Below, piece after piece: positions 11,508 to 24,529 of a stretch of 64,000 bases of DNA. Location of the stretch: positions 620,001 to 684,000 of the forward strand of contig JAJTUQ010000004.1 in assembly GCA_021399445.1 (NCBI GenBank). The letters run 5' to 3'. The notes under the pieces were generated by a model. It ran no database searches. It worked only from the letters and a program-made list of their open reading frames with translations, and was not told where the DNA came from. A program made the translations under genes and the position numbers. The DNA comes from Xylogone sp. PMI_703. Taxonomy: Eukaryota; Ascomycota; Leotiomycetes. Within the stretch, counting starts at the first letter, position 1, and every line of letters begins with the position of its first letter.

Positions 11508-13647
11508 GCTGTGAATAATCGGGACGAACTTACGCTTCGAAAGAGCTAGATACAAAAGGAAAAGGCAGCACACATTAAAGAAGTTATGAAAGAAGAGAAA
11601 TTGGGTATAAAGTAGAAGAGAGGCGAGAGAAAGAGAGAGCGAAGGATTCAAAAAAAGGAAAGGAGATCGATTGATTGTACGCAGGGCATGTGCAGGGCAG
11701 GCATGGTGTTGAAGAAAGAACAAGGGCACGCGAGCAGAACAGATGAATGCCGAAGCTGACAGCAACGCAGCTGGGTACGATTGGCTGCTCCAGAGCCCAG
11801 GGCTGAAAAGAGACCCTGACACGGCGCTCCTTTTTGATTAGTGTTGATTAGGAAGAAAGCAACTCTGGGTCTGGGTACAGGTACAGGTACAAACCGTCAG
11901 ATCGGGCGAATAAAAATCAATAATAATCGATCGCAGGACTCAAGCGGACGGCGATTCTGCCCTGCTTACTTGGCTTTCATCACCTTACGGTAATACGAGC
12001 GGGTCATATTGGATCTTTACAGTTTAGAGGCCAGCCCCGGGTGATGCAACTGCACGATCGCGGCAAAAAAAGCTTGGTATTGCTGCCCCATAACGTAATT
12101 CGGTCTGGACTACGGGTCGACGCCCATACCCCTTTTCCATCCTTTCTCGCACTCTTGGGATGTTTTGGGCTCTGTGGCATCACCGCCTGTGGCACCAGAT
12201 CCACTGGTCCACTCGGGGTGTACTCAGCCCCGGAGGATCTCCAAGAGCAGATGCATGCGGTACTTGTGCTTTTTATTAGGATACAGTAGTGAAGGTTAGT
12301 ACTATACTATACAGGATAGAGTGGACTGGATCGGTACCTGACCTGGGGGACGGTCCCTTTATGCTTGATGGCTAGCGGATACTATTGAGCTTGGCTCCCA
12401 GGGGATATCCTCTTGGCACCATAGTGAGAGCCACTGGGCGACCACAAGAGACATGTGCCTTGCTACTATAAAAGTAGAGAGCACCAGATTTGCGCCCCAT
12501 TGATTCCTCAGCCTCCCTTTCTCCTTCTGCATCCCGTAACGCCGGCGCCGCGCCCTGCACCACAGCCCCCACCGCTCTGCGCCTGTCATTTTACTGTCGT
12601 CTATTTGCGGTATTAATACACTGTACCACTATAGGGTAACTAGTAAGTAGTCATAATAATAGTAGTGGTTAAGCCACCGTCCAGTATTATTGCAATACTA
12701 CTCACGCGACAGCAATAGCAACTTTCTGCGACCTGCGAAAATCCCCAACATCATCCCCACGTGACAACTCCGGATTGCAAGATGGCGAGATCGTTGATCG
12801 TGGAGATGTACTTAGGTGAGTTGAGGACAGCCTTACAGAGGATGGTCAGACGTGGTGCCAGCGAATGAGTTGCTTATTTGCCTCAGATCTGCTCACCTGC
12901 CTGAACAAGATCGCACTCGTATATTATCGTACACTGTACGGATGTAACCAGCCTAGCTTCAACGAGAGCAGCCACTCGTCCACTCAACGGGCCTTCATGC
13001 GGCTGAATCATCGTTTCAATGCGGACAGCAATATCGCATAATCATGCCAGCAGGACAGAGAGGAGTCTGCTACAGCAATGAGGTAAAAATAGGCTGGAAT
13101 TGGTCCTGTACAGTACTGTACTTTTGTCTAAATATAGGGTTCTACCGTACTAATACGGCGCACAGGGACAGAGGCCAACTCAGTAGGCGTGCTTGGTTAC
13201 AACCCCATAGTACGGTACCGGTAATGGCCTTGTCAGCCCTTAAGCTCACGGCCAGTTGGACAGCCGCATTACCCTTAGCTGCTTGTCGCTAGGGCAATAA
13301 GCACTATCTCGCTCGATATAGGCCAATAGTCAAATTCCCCCGCCAGACATGGTGGCGTGGGAGGGTTAGATGAGGAACTCCGTTTTGATTTCCGTGGGTC
13401 AAACCGGCGGCCTCGCTATGCAGGTGATTTTTGAGCTTCAATGATTTAAAAGTTTCAAGATAAACTTTTATATCTAAGATTTATAATGCAGGATAACAAT
13501 TCTATTTTGTTATTATATTCCTAAGAAAAAGGCACCCCAACTGAAAAGGGTGATAAAATGTTCTTTATAATCATCAATCGTGAAATGGACGAATTATATA
13601 TCCGGATTTCTCACACCGTTATACGCCCTACCTCCCGGTTGCCATTA
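11508..13647. other. 2.1-kb intergenic region
   Basis: No supported gene. The first ~300 bp upstream of the membrane-protein gene contain purine-rich tracts (AGAAGAGAGGCGAGAGAAAGAGAG near 11610, split here) and a short GTACAG triplet repeat near 11878, as seen in fungal 5' leaders. Open frames at 12041-12289 and 12359-12589 look like chance. Confidence 0.5.
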
Positions 13648-14156
13648 TCAGGTAGATCGAATCATCAGCAATCTCCGACAAATCACTAGCCAAGCCATGG
13701 TATAACCAGTAGCGTGGAGTATGTGCATTGACGAAACAAATTTTTCTTTAGCAAAGGTCGACCCATTTGCACCTGCTTGTCCAGCAGCCTATGTGTCATT
13801 GTCAGTAACTTTCACGCCTTTAATAGTGTAATGCTTACAAGAGGAAGAAGCTCTTTTCCACCCCAAAATGAATTCATGCATTCTCTAATAGCCATTGGCC
13901 AAGCAGAGCACAGTCCCCAGTAGATACAAGTCGCCGAGAGTGAACTTAAAGGCATCTTTGATTTCTCAATCTGGCTAACAACTACACCAGCACAAACAGT
14001 TGCCATGGCGTTGCTCATCAACCCGATGTGGCCGGCGAGTGCAAGTCGCGGGAATGGCACTGTGTAAATGAGGCCACCCCAGAGACAGCCACCAACGAAC
14101 AGGGTGCCACTGAGACGATAAAGAGGCAAGATTATTGAGGGGGAAGGAGGAGTCAT
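13648..14156 (-). CDS. small membrane protein, hydroxylaminobenzene-mutase-like
   Basis: Two exons: 14156-13839 and 13788-13648, separated by a 50-nt intron (GTAAGC donor, TAG acceptor). The product is about 152 aa with four hydrophobic segments. The segment FPRLALAGHIGLMSNAM, a PRL-x3-GH-x3-M-N motif, and the late HILHATGYTMAW helix resemble the HabA/hydroxylaminobenzene mutase membrane family found in bacteria and many fungi. The start is the ATG at 14154-14156; an upstream in-frame extension lacks such similarity. The enzymatic activity of fungal members is not established, so the name is by resemblance only. Confidence 0.65.
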
Positions 14157-15367
14157 TGTTGGAGGTTTTGATCCCGCACTGAGCGGTATTTGGCACTGTA
14201 ACGGCCTTTTGACTTGATAACAGCGACGATAGCGATCTTTAAAAATAACACCACCGTATATATAACAATGTTTTGTAGTGTAGAGTTTGCAGACATGATT
14301 TAGAAGAGCAATTTGAGGCATGCTCAGTGTAGCTAACGTTTATTAATTATTTATTGTTGGCCCTGCCTTGGCATATATCCTCCGCTTAACCTCCGCTTAA
14401 CATCCGTCGAACATTCGTCGAGCTTCACGACTCAGCCCAGTGAGCTCATGACCAATGGTTGTCCTGCGTACGGCCACATTTGCCATACTATCATTGTTAG
14501 GTTGAGTATCTATTTTAAGGGAGACGAGGGGGTGCGGCGCAGATTCGGGCAGTTAACCATTCATCTTGGGATACATCGGATATCATTATGGATAGCGTCC
14601 GAGCTGTTGGTGTTGTTTCTATGAAGATTCTTCCATCTCTCCCCTTCTTTCACCATCACTAGTGTTTTTCATAAGCCAACGAATTGATTACGAAAAGATG
14701 AAACAAATTTTTCTTCAACGTGTGGTCTTTCCAGCAAATAAACAAAAGAAGTCGGCGCGTGCGAAATTAATTAGCCATCATGTGAGGTTCTTACATTAAT
14801 AAAGAAGAGGCAAATGTGGTGGTTAAGTACCCATCTACAATGGCGTGTTGCCATCTAAGAACGTAGATTTATTACCCCCATAGGCCAAATAAGCTTTATT
14901 ACATATAGACAACTGCATTACGATATAGAGCGTTCTTGAATCAAACTCAACATGGGCTATCATATTTCAACTTGTTATTAGAGAAGGCAATTGCTTATGG
15001 CTCTAACCTGTCTCACCGATTACGTTCTTCTGAAGTCTAGGTATGCGGCACGGAGATGTATGAATACTACTAATACATGTTAAAACAGGATTGTGACCGT
15101 GTTAACTATCCCTGACAGAGAGATACTCCTGTTACTATTTGTTGGGCACCCGGGAGCATTCATGCTCAAGCTAGCCCCCCAAATGCGATGTTAACCGTAT
15201 ATTTTCGTTCTGACCTTCGCTTCCAAGAGTTTACACTCTTGATACCTTCATAGCGCCGTCTCCACGGACCATGGTCAATGGAGATTGGTTGTAGAAGAAT
15301 TTTTGTAAAACTATTCCAAAAAGAATGTTTTCGGTGTTTTAAGTTGAAGGATAGGTAGTAGCTGAAT
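14157..15367. other. 1.2-kb intergenic region
   Basis: AT-rich with no supported gene. It holds a small degenerate direct repeat near 14378-14425 (CCTCCGCTTAA twice, then CATCCGTCGAA and CATTCGTCGAG). The antisense ORF at 15166-15411 shows no domain. Confidence 0.5.
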
Positions 15368-17986
15368 TCAACTCCCATTACGGTCATCCGGTTCCCAAGA
15401 ATAACAATCAAACGCGCTTACAATGTTGAAGTTCTGCTCCATGCTTTCCAGCTCCTGGCACAAATGATTATTTAGAAATGGCCATGGTCCCGTATCGCCT
15501 TCATCTCGAATGTGATCATTAGGATGCAATAGATCGGCATCATTTTTAGACATGGAGTCAATTACTACGGAATTTCCAAAGCTGGAGCTAGAAAAAATAT
15601 CGAAGAGCGTTATTGAATCCGAATCCAGGCTATCTGAGTTGAATTGAGACAGGGTCTGTGGATAGAAGCTGGTCACATACGGTGTAGAAGGTACTTCTGT
15701 TGGCGCGCTCATACAAGGCTTTGTTGATATACTCATCGGAGAGCGTTGTGGGCCACCAGGGTGAGCTTGCATTTCAAAATTGGTAGAACTACCAATCAAA
15801 ACACCACTCGCACTTTGATCCGTTCTTTGGACCTCTCGGGGGTGTCTCATCGAGTATCGTACGTAGGTTTCTACAAATCTTGTGAAGCCATCAGCGATTT
15901 TTTCTAGCTTCCTAGCGAGCCGGTGATTATTGTGCATTTGAAGAAAATATAAAACCAGTTGGCGTAACAGCTGCAGATCTTCAAAGCGGTCGCTAGAGTG
16001 TGGATTAGACAATATATTGCCAAATATGACAAAATAGGGCATAAATGGCTGGTAAAGGGACTCCCTGTTTTGGTCATAGCTAGAGTATGGATGAGATGGA
16101 GGATACCCACGAGGACCTACCAAACAATGCCGTTCAATACCTGAAGTGAACTTGATACCAGATTACGTACTAAGCCGAGAGCTGACTTGGCAGAGAAGAG
16201 ACACTTCGCCTTTTTTTCATGATCCCATCGCGTTAAAAACACTATAAGATAGTGATATTGAAATTTCAAAGAATTGACGCTCATCCGAACAATATCCCTG
16301 CTCTCCGAGCACATTGATACGAACTTATAGATTGATAGTGACTGGGTAAATGTTAGTACATTGCGCCCCCAGGCTGAATGAATGTGCCTACTTTTCTTAT
16401 CGAATCCATCCATGAATCGACTCCGCCCTCGAACTTGCCTAATGTCGTTGCGCTAAGACCTCCTTCAACATATATCGTACTTTGAATCTTTCCCTGAAGA
16501 ATTGCGAGCGATCTTAAGTGAGGAAAATACGTTATTAAGAAGTCTCTGGAAGTGATATTGCTCAGAACTTCTGCCGAGATGACATTATGGTACTTGCTGC
16601 TCGTCAGCTGGACTTGGCTAGGCGGAGGAACATGCTCATATAAATTTCTCGGGAAGTAATGAAGTCCTTCCAAATGACATAGAGAGAGATTTATCAATAA
16701 TAAAAAGAGTCCAGAAAAGGCATATTCTTTCGGAATAAGATTCGCTACCAATTGGGGCTGTAGTTGTTGGCAGATGAAGGGCAACAGCTTGGGCCATCCG
16801 GCACGCCTGGCTAATAAGTATCCAGCAAAATTCCGGGGTAGAGACTTCTTGGCTATGCGAAGCAACCAGAATCAGGGCGTGGATATTAAGTTCTGATGGT
16901 TTGGAGACTATGATCGGATCTTCCAGCACTATCAGTGTGTTCCACATCAACCCTCGATTCACTTTTGTGTCTTGCATGTCTTTTGAGACTATGGAGGAAG
17001 ATAGAACGGAGTTAAAGATTAATAGCCACCCCCTTTCTTGGATCTTTGATGGATCAAAAGCAATTTTTTCTAGAAACTTATGTGAGAGGGGTTCAAAAAG
17101 GGGCCTGGCCCTATCCATCCAGTCTATGAATACTACTCGTGTCAGCATTTTTGTGTTCGGAACAACACTATACCCCCAGCCGACCACTAAGCCTACTTTG
17201 GATCAACTGCAGTCCCATTTCTCTTTCCGGTATGAAGAAAACTTCCTGTCTTCGCCGAAAGTTCTTAATTTGAGTACGAATTGCCGCAGCATCTTCGGAA
17301 TCGGCGGCGAAGAACGCATCGGATAGGCCAGTGAGACTATCTTCGATATTTAAATGTGCGACTTCCTGTAGAAACGCCCCTTGCAAGCTGTTTATCTCCG
17401 TGCTGGCTTGAGAAATGAAAGCTTTGATAGGGGATTGTCCAACATAGGGTGACTGTACACTATAGCATCCATGGAGCCTCCCAAGGTCTATAGGTCCGTC
17501 TAAGGAGACTATTGTTGTACTTTTCTGTGCATTTCGGACTCTATCAAGGACCTTGTCCTTGCGAGAGCTCTGTGAGTGCGAAGATGATTCTATTTGGAGA
17601 GACTGATTTGGCATGGCCTTGACGGTAGCGGACCACCTACGTGGACTCAGTGCTAAGTTCAGTACAAATGGAAATTGACAACGATAGCCTTACATATAAC
17701 GTGACCGCCTTTTAATTCGACCTTTTCTAGAATAAGTGCATATGACTGAAGATATTTCGCAATTACCACAGCTTGGTTTCTTACGAGAACAGCGGACCTG
17801 TACTAGAGTTATCAGGGCAACAAATCTCTCTGTGGTATATTTGGAGATAGTATAACCTTTCTACGTTTGCAATAATCACACTATATTAATCAAAGGATGA
17901 TCAGATAGTACGTTAATTCAGAAGAGAAGTCAGTTTCTCTTGGTAATACTTACAGCGTACTGCGAAAAGTCACTGTCATCTGGCAT
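15368..17986 (-). pseudogene. Zn2Cys6 transcription factor with an internal frameshift
   Basis: A first exon of only 11 codons starts at the ATG at 17984-17986 and ends at a GTAAGT donor (17953). Exon 2 (17880-17857) and exon 3 (from 17797) make the zinc cluster C-x2-C-x6-C-x6-C-x2-C-x6-C at residues 12-39. A linker, a middle-homology region (LFWTLFIIDKSLSMSFGR) and a Ser-rich C-terminus ending at 15368 follow through further 50-nt introns. All splices hold frame except one point: after SFGRTSLLP the frame shifts by one base at about 16640-16655, creating a TGA at 16636-16638. No splice sites explain it. The homologous reading continues for about 380 residues, so this is either a recent pseudogene or a one-base sequence error. 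Paralog of the plus-strand gene at 19883. Confidence 0.75.
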
Positions 17987-18310
17987 TATGACTAGATGGG
18001 TCTGACTAGATAGAATGTAGTATTTCTGAAATCTACAAATTTGTGTTGGGTTGGTAAGGGAGTAGTTCGGTGGAATATAGAGGGCTAACTAAATTCTTTT
18101 GCTAGTACAGCGGCATTGCAGTATGTATAGTTTAGTTTAGTGGCTACGCCGTAGTTTATCCACGTTTAGTCTTAGAGGAAATCTTCGCTCATTGGATGAG
18201 ACCCTTGTAGAAGGCTAAAAAGCAGCTAACCAAAAGGATGATTAATTATTAATAATGAATTTCTAATTATTACCTTTTAAGTCAGAATCCGATCTGAAGA
18301 GAATCTATGG

Positions 18311-18554
18311 TTGCTGTCGGAAGGCGGGCTAACATATAGATATGGAAGGAAATCCGGTCGGAAGTCAACCGATTGGATGGTGCCGGCAGGTAGCCAGCTC
18401 TCTGGCGGCCAAAAGCAACGAGTTGCTATCGTTCGAGCAATTGCTATGGAATCACCAGCAATACTTTTGGACGAAGCAACGAAGAATAATAGAAAGTGGG
18501 ACGCATGTCCAACTTTTGGCTAGAAAAGGTAGATATTGTTCCATGGTATCCTAG
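18311..18554 (+). pseudogene. relic of an ABC transporter nucleotide-binding domain
   Basis: The fragment contains the ABC signature ([19 protein letters not shown]) and Walker B (AILLDEAT). After DEAT the reading jumps, by a one-base frame change, straight to [18 protein letters not shown], which normally lies about 55-60 residues further on. The D-loop and switch-His segment are therefore missing. No Walker A or membrane domain is recognisable upstream. It resembles the C-terminal NBD of ABC-B multidrug transporters. Confidence 0.8.
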
Positions 18555-18559
18555 CGTCG

Positions 18560-19882
18560 GGGAACCATAATGTAAAGAGTGAATAACCCAACTCAAAACA
18601 TAAATTTGGAATTCAGGTTAGTGCATTATTAGGTAATAGATCATTGAGCCACCGGTACGAAACTGAATCCCGAAAGATAAAGCGATATTGTGGGAATTCC
18701 GACTTCTGAAGAGACATTAAAGTGCCATCCCACTGCTTTGACTGTGAGTGACCAGATGGCAGATGCGAATGTAAAATATCACACATCAATAGACATAATC
18801 GCATATAGCCACAGTCCGAAGTTTCTCATCAGTAACCAGTTTTGGGGTTTCATCAAGTTGCTCGACACACTCTTCTCTGTTGAAGGTGCCAAGGGGTAGG
18901 ATTGTGGATCATGCCATTCTTCCTATGAGAGGTGAGCCTCTGGATCCAACTGACAGATATTAAGTTTCTTCTAGATCGATCAATTATTTTGTTCATTCCA
19001 CGAGCCGGTATTTAGTTCTGTGATTTGCCTCTCAATTTGGACATCCATGGTCCACAAAGTTCAATGCCTGAATAAGCTGAAATGGGCAAATGTGGTATAG
19101 GAAAGGAGCAATGATGACCCGTGACAAGAAAGAGAAACTGAGTAGCAGGAAAGACATGTTCGAACGCATGAGAACATTGAAGACATATTATACGGGGCCA
19201 TCATTCCATGGAATTGGGAAGTTGAGAAGAGCTGAGACAACTGGAATTGTCTTGGAATTGTCAGAGATCTTCGTTTTCATCAACCAATCGTCAACTACAC
19301 TTCGACGGAGGCAAATTAGTAGCGAAGACCGAATGATGATTGGCTGTAAATAAAAGATACGTAAAAGCTTCGGAGAAAGCTAATGAAAAGTGGGTTAAGG
19401 AATATTTGGCCAGGCGTAAAAGATTTTCATTCCAATAATAAGTCTATAGTACCAGATGAAAAACATTCTTACCCTGTAACTTTGGAGACCAGAGGTTCAT
19501 AATCTTATCCGCTAGAGTGGATCAGTATTTATATTACCGTTGAAAGTACACTAGTAGCTCGTCTTGCTACTGCGCTGCATCATACCAGACTACTGTAGTG
19601 TCTCCGGAAATAGCCAATCAGATTTGTTCCAGCCGGAAGCCGAATCCACCAATCATTCACTTCTAACCAGAGCTTCGCCAATCATACGCCTGCTCAGAAA
19701 CTCAGTTGCCACGTCGAGCAGGTTCAGAGTCTTCTTCAACCTCCGATCGAGAAGCATCAGCAAATACCTTGAAAGGTGCGGAAGGAACAGAGACGCCTGA
19801 AAGAAGTAACGAAACTACGTCTATAGTCAGCAATTGGACAAATCGCTTAGCCATTTGTGCTCCAACACGGAGGCTCCTGCTA
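18560..19882. other. intergenic stretch between ABC relic and regulator
   Basis: Short open frames (for example 19090-19353) lack recognisable domains. The region probably holds the promoter of the plus-strand regulator and more eroded sequence. Confidence 0.45.
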
Positions 19883-21735
19883 ATGTCACTCGACACGTCC
19901 TCTAGAGATTCCAACTCATCATGTCGGAAAGGAAACCATCTACATACAAGTTTGTCAAAGTTTGCGGTATGCTCTTGAACAACTGACAATAATAAAATGT
20001 GATCTGACGTGTTAGAAGTGCGATCATTGTCGAGCCAAAAGGCTCAAATGCTCTCGGGAGTTGCCAAAGTGCAGTAACTGCAGACCGTGGCCTGGAGCCT
20101 GTGCATATTCTCACATTGCACCGGATAAGGAAAGACGGTAGGATCTGCTAGGTTCACCGTGATGAAAAGGTAGAGAGAAGCTTTACTGATGTGTGTATAT
20201 AGTATTGAACCTAGCCAGCAAACTGAAAGAGTAGCACAGACTTTCACCATAGCTCCAGTACACGTTCAACATCAGTTGATTAAGATTGAATCGTCTCTGT
20301 CCGAGCTCTTAGATAATGTGCGGCGACTCAACCAAACGGCTTGGCCCAGCTCGCAGTCTAACCATCGATCTGACGACACGATAGCCCCACACAAAACTGC
20401 CAGAGACGAAGTGGTAAAACAAACCTTAGAATATCAAGATCGGTTCGGAACACTTAGCCCTCTTTCTCGGATTAACACAGATCTTGAAATACTTAGACTA
20501 AATATGTCACATGTGCCAGAAAACTTAGATGTGGTAAAGAGTCTCCAGGATCTGTCGGAGAACATGGGGGCCGTCTACGGTCCGAGTAAGCGCATCAGAG
20601 AAGAACTTAGGGAGGCTGGGAGATCAGCAAATCTATTCTACATTCCAACTCGTGAAGATGGAGACGGCTTTATACAAAGTGAGCACTCGAGAAGAGGCGG
20701 GTGCCGGGGCATTGGAGCAACTAACTGAATTGTACAGCATTCCACAACCTTATGCAACTTGCATATCCACTTTACCTGCCTCCCCCCGATGACCTTATAC
20801 CCAAAATTGTCTATGAACCCTTTAAAGTTGCCGAGAGGAGTTGGGTTGTAATTTTTAATTGTCTCGTTCTTAGTACACTTCCAGCAAACAAGTTTCCGAA
20901 TTCAAGTCCTATCCGAGCAAAGTTCCGTAAAAATATTTGGATTGCTCTGAACGACACAAGTATTTTCTTCGAGCCACTCCTGAATAATGTTACGGCTCTG
21001 ATTACAGTTGCGACTCATGGTGAGGATTTCACAACACCGAATCTTTCGTGGATCCTAACCGGCTACGCCTGTAGACTGTTGCAAGCGATGAACATACACA
21101 CTAGCCTGGGTGTAAGCGATTCACCGATATATATGCAACGTTTATTTACGTTTTGGAGCGTATTTGCCATAGATAAATCAGTCAGCTTAGCTTTTGGAAG
21201 ACCATGCTCACTACCAACACACTTCTATGACATAGTGCCGTTACCAAAGTTGGCCGACTTGACGGACTTTAAGCCCCATCAGAAGCAAAAGAAAAATAGT
21301 ACCTTTGGAGCAACCCATTTTCTCCAGAACATACATCTATCAAAGCTGCAGGGCCGGGTTTTAGAGCTCCAACAGATTGCGGCAACTTTGGACCATGCGG
21401 TGTACTCTGGAATGAAGACGAAACTGAAAGAAGAGCTGCAGGTGTGGCACAGTGAAACGCAACAGGTTAGTTATTCATCGCAAGAAATGTGTTAATTTTT
21501 TCCCTGCTTCTGAGCCCTCATGCTAACAAGATAATTGATTAGATGTTGACTGTCAGTCTTGCCAAGGAGATCCTTGGTTACTCGAATGAGGAAGTCATTG
21601 AACTCAAGACAGGCCCTCGAATCCATGGCGTTTCAGCATCATCACCTGCTTGTTTTGCTCACAAGTCACGACAGTGAGGACCGGGAAACATGTCTGCAAG
21701 ATGCACGCAATGCATGGTCTAAAGCTTCTAGATAA
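19883..21735 (+). CDS. Zn2Cys6 transcription factor, C-terminally truncated paralog
   Basis: ATG at 19883; exon 1 ends at a GTATGC donor after SLSKFA, and exon 2 supplies the zinc cluster KCDHCRAKRLKC..CSNC..C. Later exons give a coiled linker, then a middle-homology region with TFWSVFAIDKSVSLAFGRP. It is clearly related to the minus-strand gene at 15368-17986: both share the short first exon, intron phases and motif order. Around 21590 the reading shifts frame relative to the homologous peptide (MAFQHHHLLVLLTSHDSED against its sister's LKFQYHYLIVFLTRWDHEK). It ends at the TAA at 21733, roughly 250 residues early. It may be a shortened functional regulator or a pseudogene. Repetitive AT-rich sequence follows the break. 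Confidence 0.7.
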
Positions 21736-22850
21736 CCCTATAAGTTTCTTTTCTTTTGTATTCAAATATCGAGGTTTCTATTGGCCAACCCCCCGCGGAA
21801 CCCTTACTTATATATCAGTTATATATCCCTATAAGAACGTTATACAATAACTCGATTAATTATTATATTTTAACTTTATATTATAAAAATATTATTCAAA
21901 TTAAACTTTAACTTTATCTTAAAAGGAGGTCACCTTTATATATATAGAATTAAGGCCTTAAACCTCTAATTACTCGCTTACCGCTCGCGGCGAGTCAAAT
22001 GTGATACTTATTCTGGCTGCATGCAACTCTGTAATTTGACACATAGCAGCCTGTGGTCAAATGAGTGGGATAAGGGTACTGGCGCGTGCTGCCATAGATT
22101 TCACCCAGATACAGCAAGACTGCACCACCTAAGTGATGAAGACGAAGTATTTGCTGTTCGAACTAGTAACTGCACAAAAGTGAAAGCAATGTAATACCTG
22201 GCGCTTTATTTAATTTAATTAGTGTGGAGTGGGATGATCTAAATTCTAATAAATGGAAGCTTATATAAAATAAATAATGTCATCATCTTACAACCTTATT
22301 AATTCAACCTGGATGTGTATAATATTAATTCTCTGTCCGCTCATGCTAATAACTAGTAACTACGTTTACACGAAGAGTTTATAGAATAGCACAAAATATT
22401 ACATTACAAGCTGAAGATCATTCTGTTCAATATAAAGGTATACGTGTACTCTCATTTGGATTTCTTTTCAACCGAGGATAAATGGATAATTTCAGATTTT
22501 ACCCCGAAAACGTTCCATGCAAATTATATTTAACTTAAGTCAACTGACCCCGCGAATTAAGTCTACGGGGCGTATTTATTATATTTCATTGGTCCCCTCA
22601 CCATGTTAGGTCTTCGTATACCAGTTAGTATATACTCCACCCTGCTTCACACGGTCTTCGCGGCCCTGACTTCCCGAACAGCCTATTAGCAGCAATGAGA
22701 ATCCAAATGAGGGTTAACGACAGGATGATGAGTTCCGAAAATATGAAACCACTACAAAATGATGATCAATGCCCAGCCTGTAGGCTATACTAGGACTGTT
22801 ACCTGCGTTCGCATATCGATGTTTATGTGTTGAATTATTTTGTATAGGCC
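21736..22850. other. AT-rich intergenic region
   Basis: No supported gene. Tracts of TTATAT/AATATT near 21840-21920 and 22200-22330 are consistent with degraded repeats. The last ~200 bp are the promoter and leader of the endoglucanase gene. Confidence 0.5.
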
Positions 22851-24279
22851 ATGAAGTCATTCTTTGCTCTGTCCTTGGCGGGAGTAGCTAGTGCACAGGT
22901 CTCGGCCTGGGGGCAATGTGAGTTGCAATTAAATATAGACGATGCTAGTAGTTGACTCTGATCGTCACAGGTGGCGGTAATGGATGGACAGGAGGCAGCT
23001 CGTGCGTATCTGGATACTGGTGCTCGACAGTAAATCCTTATTACGCTCAATGTACTCCTGGTACAGGTAATGCAGCTCATAGTTCCAGTCTCGATCTCTT
23101 AATAGATTGAGTTTTATTGGAGTGAGAGTATCAGCTGGTAACAATTTGACAGCTCCTGCTACTGCATCGCCGACCTCGACCACCACCACCGCCCCTAAGC
23201 CAGTATGCACGTCTGGCTGCTCCAAAGTAGCTTATGCAGGGGTTAACATCGCAGGCTTCGACTTTGGCTGCGGTAACGACGGTACCTGTAATGTTGGAGG
23301 ATACTACGACATAGTGCGTGATGATAATGGCCTGGACCAGCTGAGCCACCTTGCTTCTCTAGGACTGAACGCATTCCGCCTTCCAGTAGGCTGGCAGACC
23401 CTTGTAAATGGTAAACTTGGCGGTACCATCAACGCTACCGCTGTTGCGGACTACTTTACCCTAGTTCAGTCGTGTCTGGACAATGGAGCTGCGCTGTGTA
23501 TCATTGACATTCATAACTATGCACGATGGAATGGCGGAATCATTGGCCAGGGTGGCCCAACGAATGCTCAATTTGCCAACATATGGAGCCAGCTGGCGAC
23601 AAAATACAAGAGTGAGAGTCGCATTGCCTTTGGCATTATGAATGAACCCCACGACATCCCTGACATAACACTGTGGGCAGGCAGCGTACAGGCTGCTGTG
23701 ACAGCTATTAGACAGGCCGGTGCGACGTCACAGTTGATTCTGATGCCGGGCAGTGATTACACATCAGCCCAGCAGTTCATCACTGATGGATCTGGCCCTG
23801 CGTTGCTTGGAGTGAAGAATCCTGATGGAAGCACGACAGGCTTGATCATGGATGTGCACAAGTATCTTGATTCCGACAATACTGGAACAAGTTTGGAATG
23901 CACAACGAATAATATCGACAATGCTTTTGCACCGCTCGCAACCTGGCTGAGGAGCAACGGGAGGCAAGCGATCCTCAGCGAAACTGGTGGTGGCAGTAGC
24001 GCTAGCTGTGAGATGTATTTATGTCAACAGCTCCAGTATCTCAAGTAAGTATCTCCTCATCCCCCTGTACTTTTGTGTCTTTGTGTTTAAATCTATTCTC
24101 TGTGCACTAACTGGATCTCCACGTTTAGCCAAAATGCGGATGTTTATCTAGGTTGGACTGGTTGGGCTGCTGGAGGATTCGCCACTGGTTATCCGCTCTC
24201 TGAGACACCCACAGAATCGAATGGCGTCTGGACTGATACGCCTATTCTCACTAAGTGCATACTGGGTGCATGGCAGTAG
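22851..24279 (+). CDS. secreted endo-beta-1,4-glucanase, CBM1-GH5
   Basis: Extracellular cellulase. The signal peptide is MKSFFALSLAGVASA. A CBM1 cellulose-binding module follows (WGQCGGNGWTGG … NPYYAQC), then a short Thr/Ser/Pro linker, then a GH5 catalytic domain beginning near YAGVNIAGFDFGC. The acid/base is the Glu of IMNEPHD and the nucleophile the Glu of ILSETGGG; the GH5 DIHNYARWNG motif is also present. Introns interrupt the CBM1 (GTGAGT near 22918, acceptor near 22970), follow the CBM1 (acceptor near 23150) and split the C-terminus (about 24044-24127). The product is about 400 aa. Architecture matches the GH5_5 endoglucanases of Aspergillus and Trichoderma. Probably cellulose-induced; no regulator site was mapped. 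Confidence 0.93.
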
Positions 24280-24529
24280 TATAAATGCATGATAATCCCA
24301 GTCAGGGATTAAAACTGTATATGAGCAAGTACTAATGTACATATTCGATTAGCTACATGAATATCAGTGTTTTACTCTTGCGTATCAGATGGTAATAAAT
24401 AAGATCATGGTGAATAATTTGCTCTAGTTTGGCAAAGTTGATATGGGGAATGTACTAGGAGAGAGCAGTAGTCACAAAAGGAGTATCTTGACGGCTCAAT
24501 CGAAATACAATCATACACACAAATTATAA

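Noticed and set aside
23131..23349. Reverse ORF over the GH5 gene
   Set aside because: Shadow of the endoglucanase linker and N-terminal domain; no independent support.
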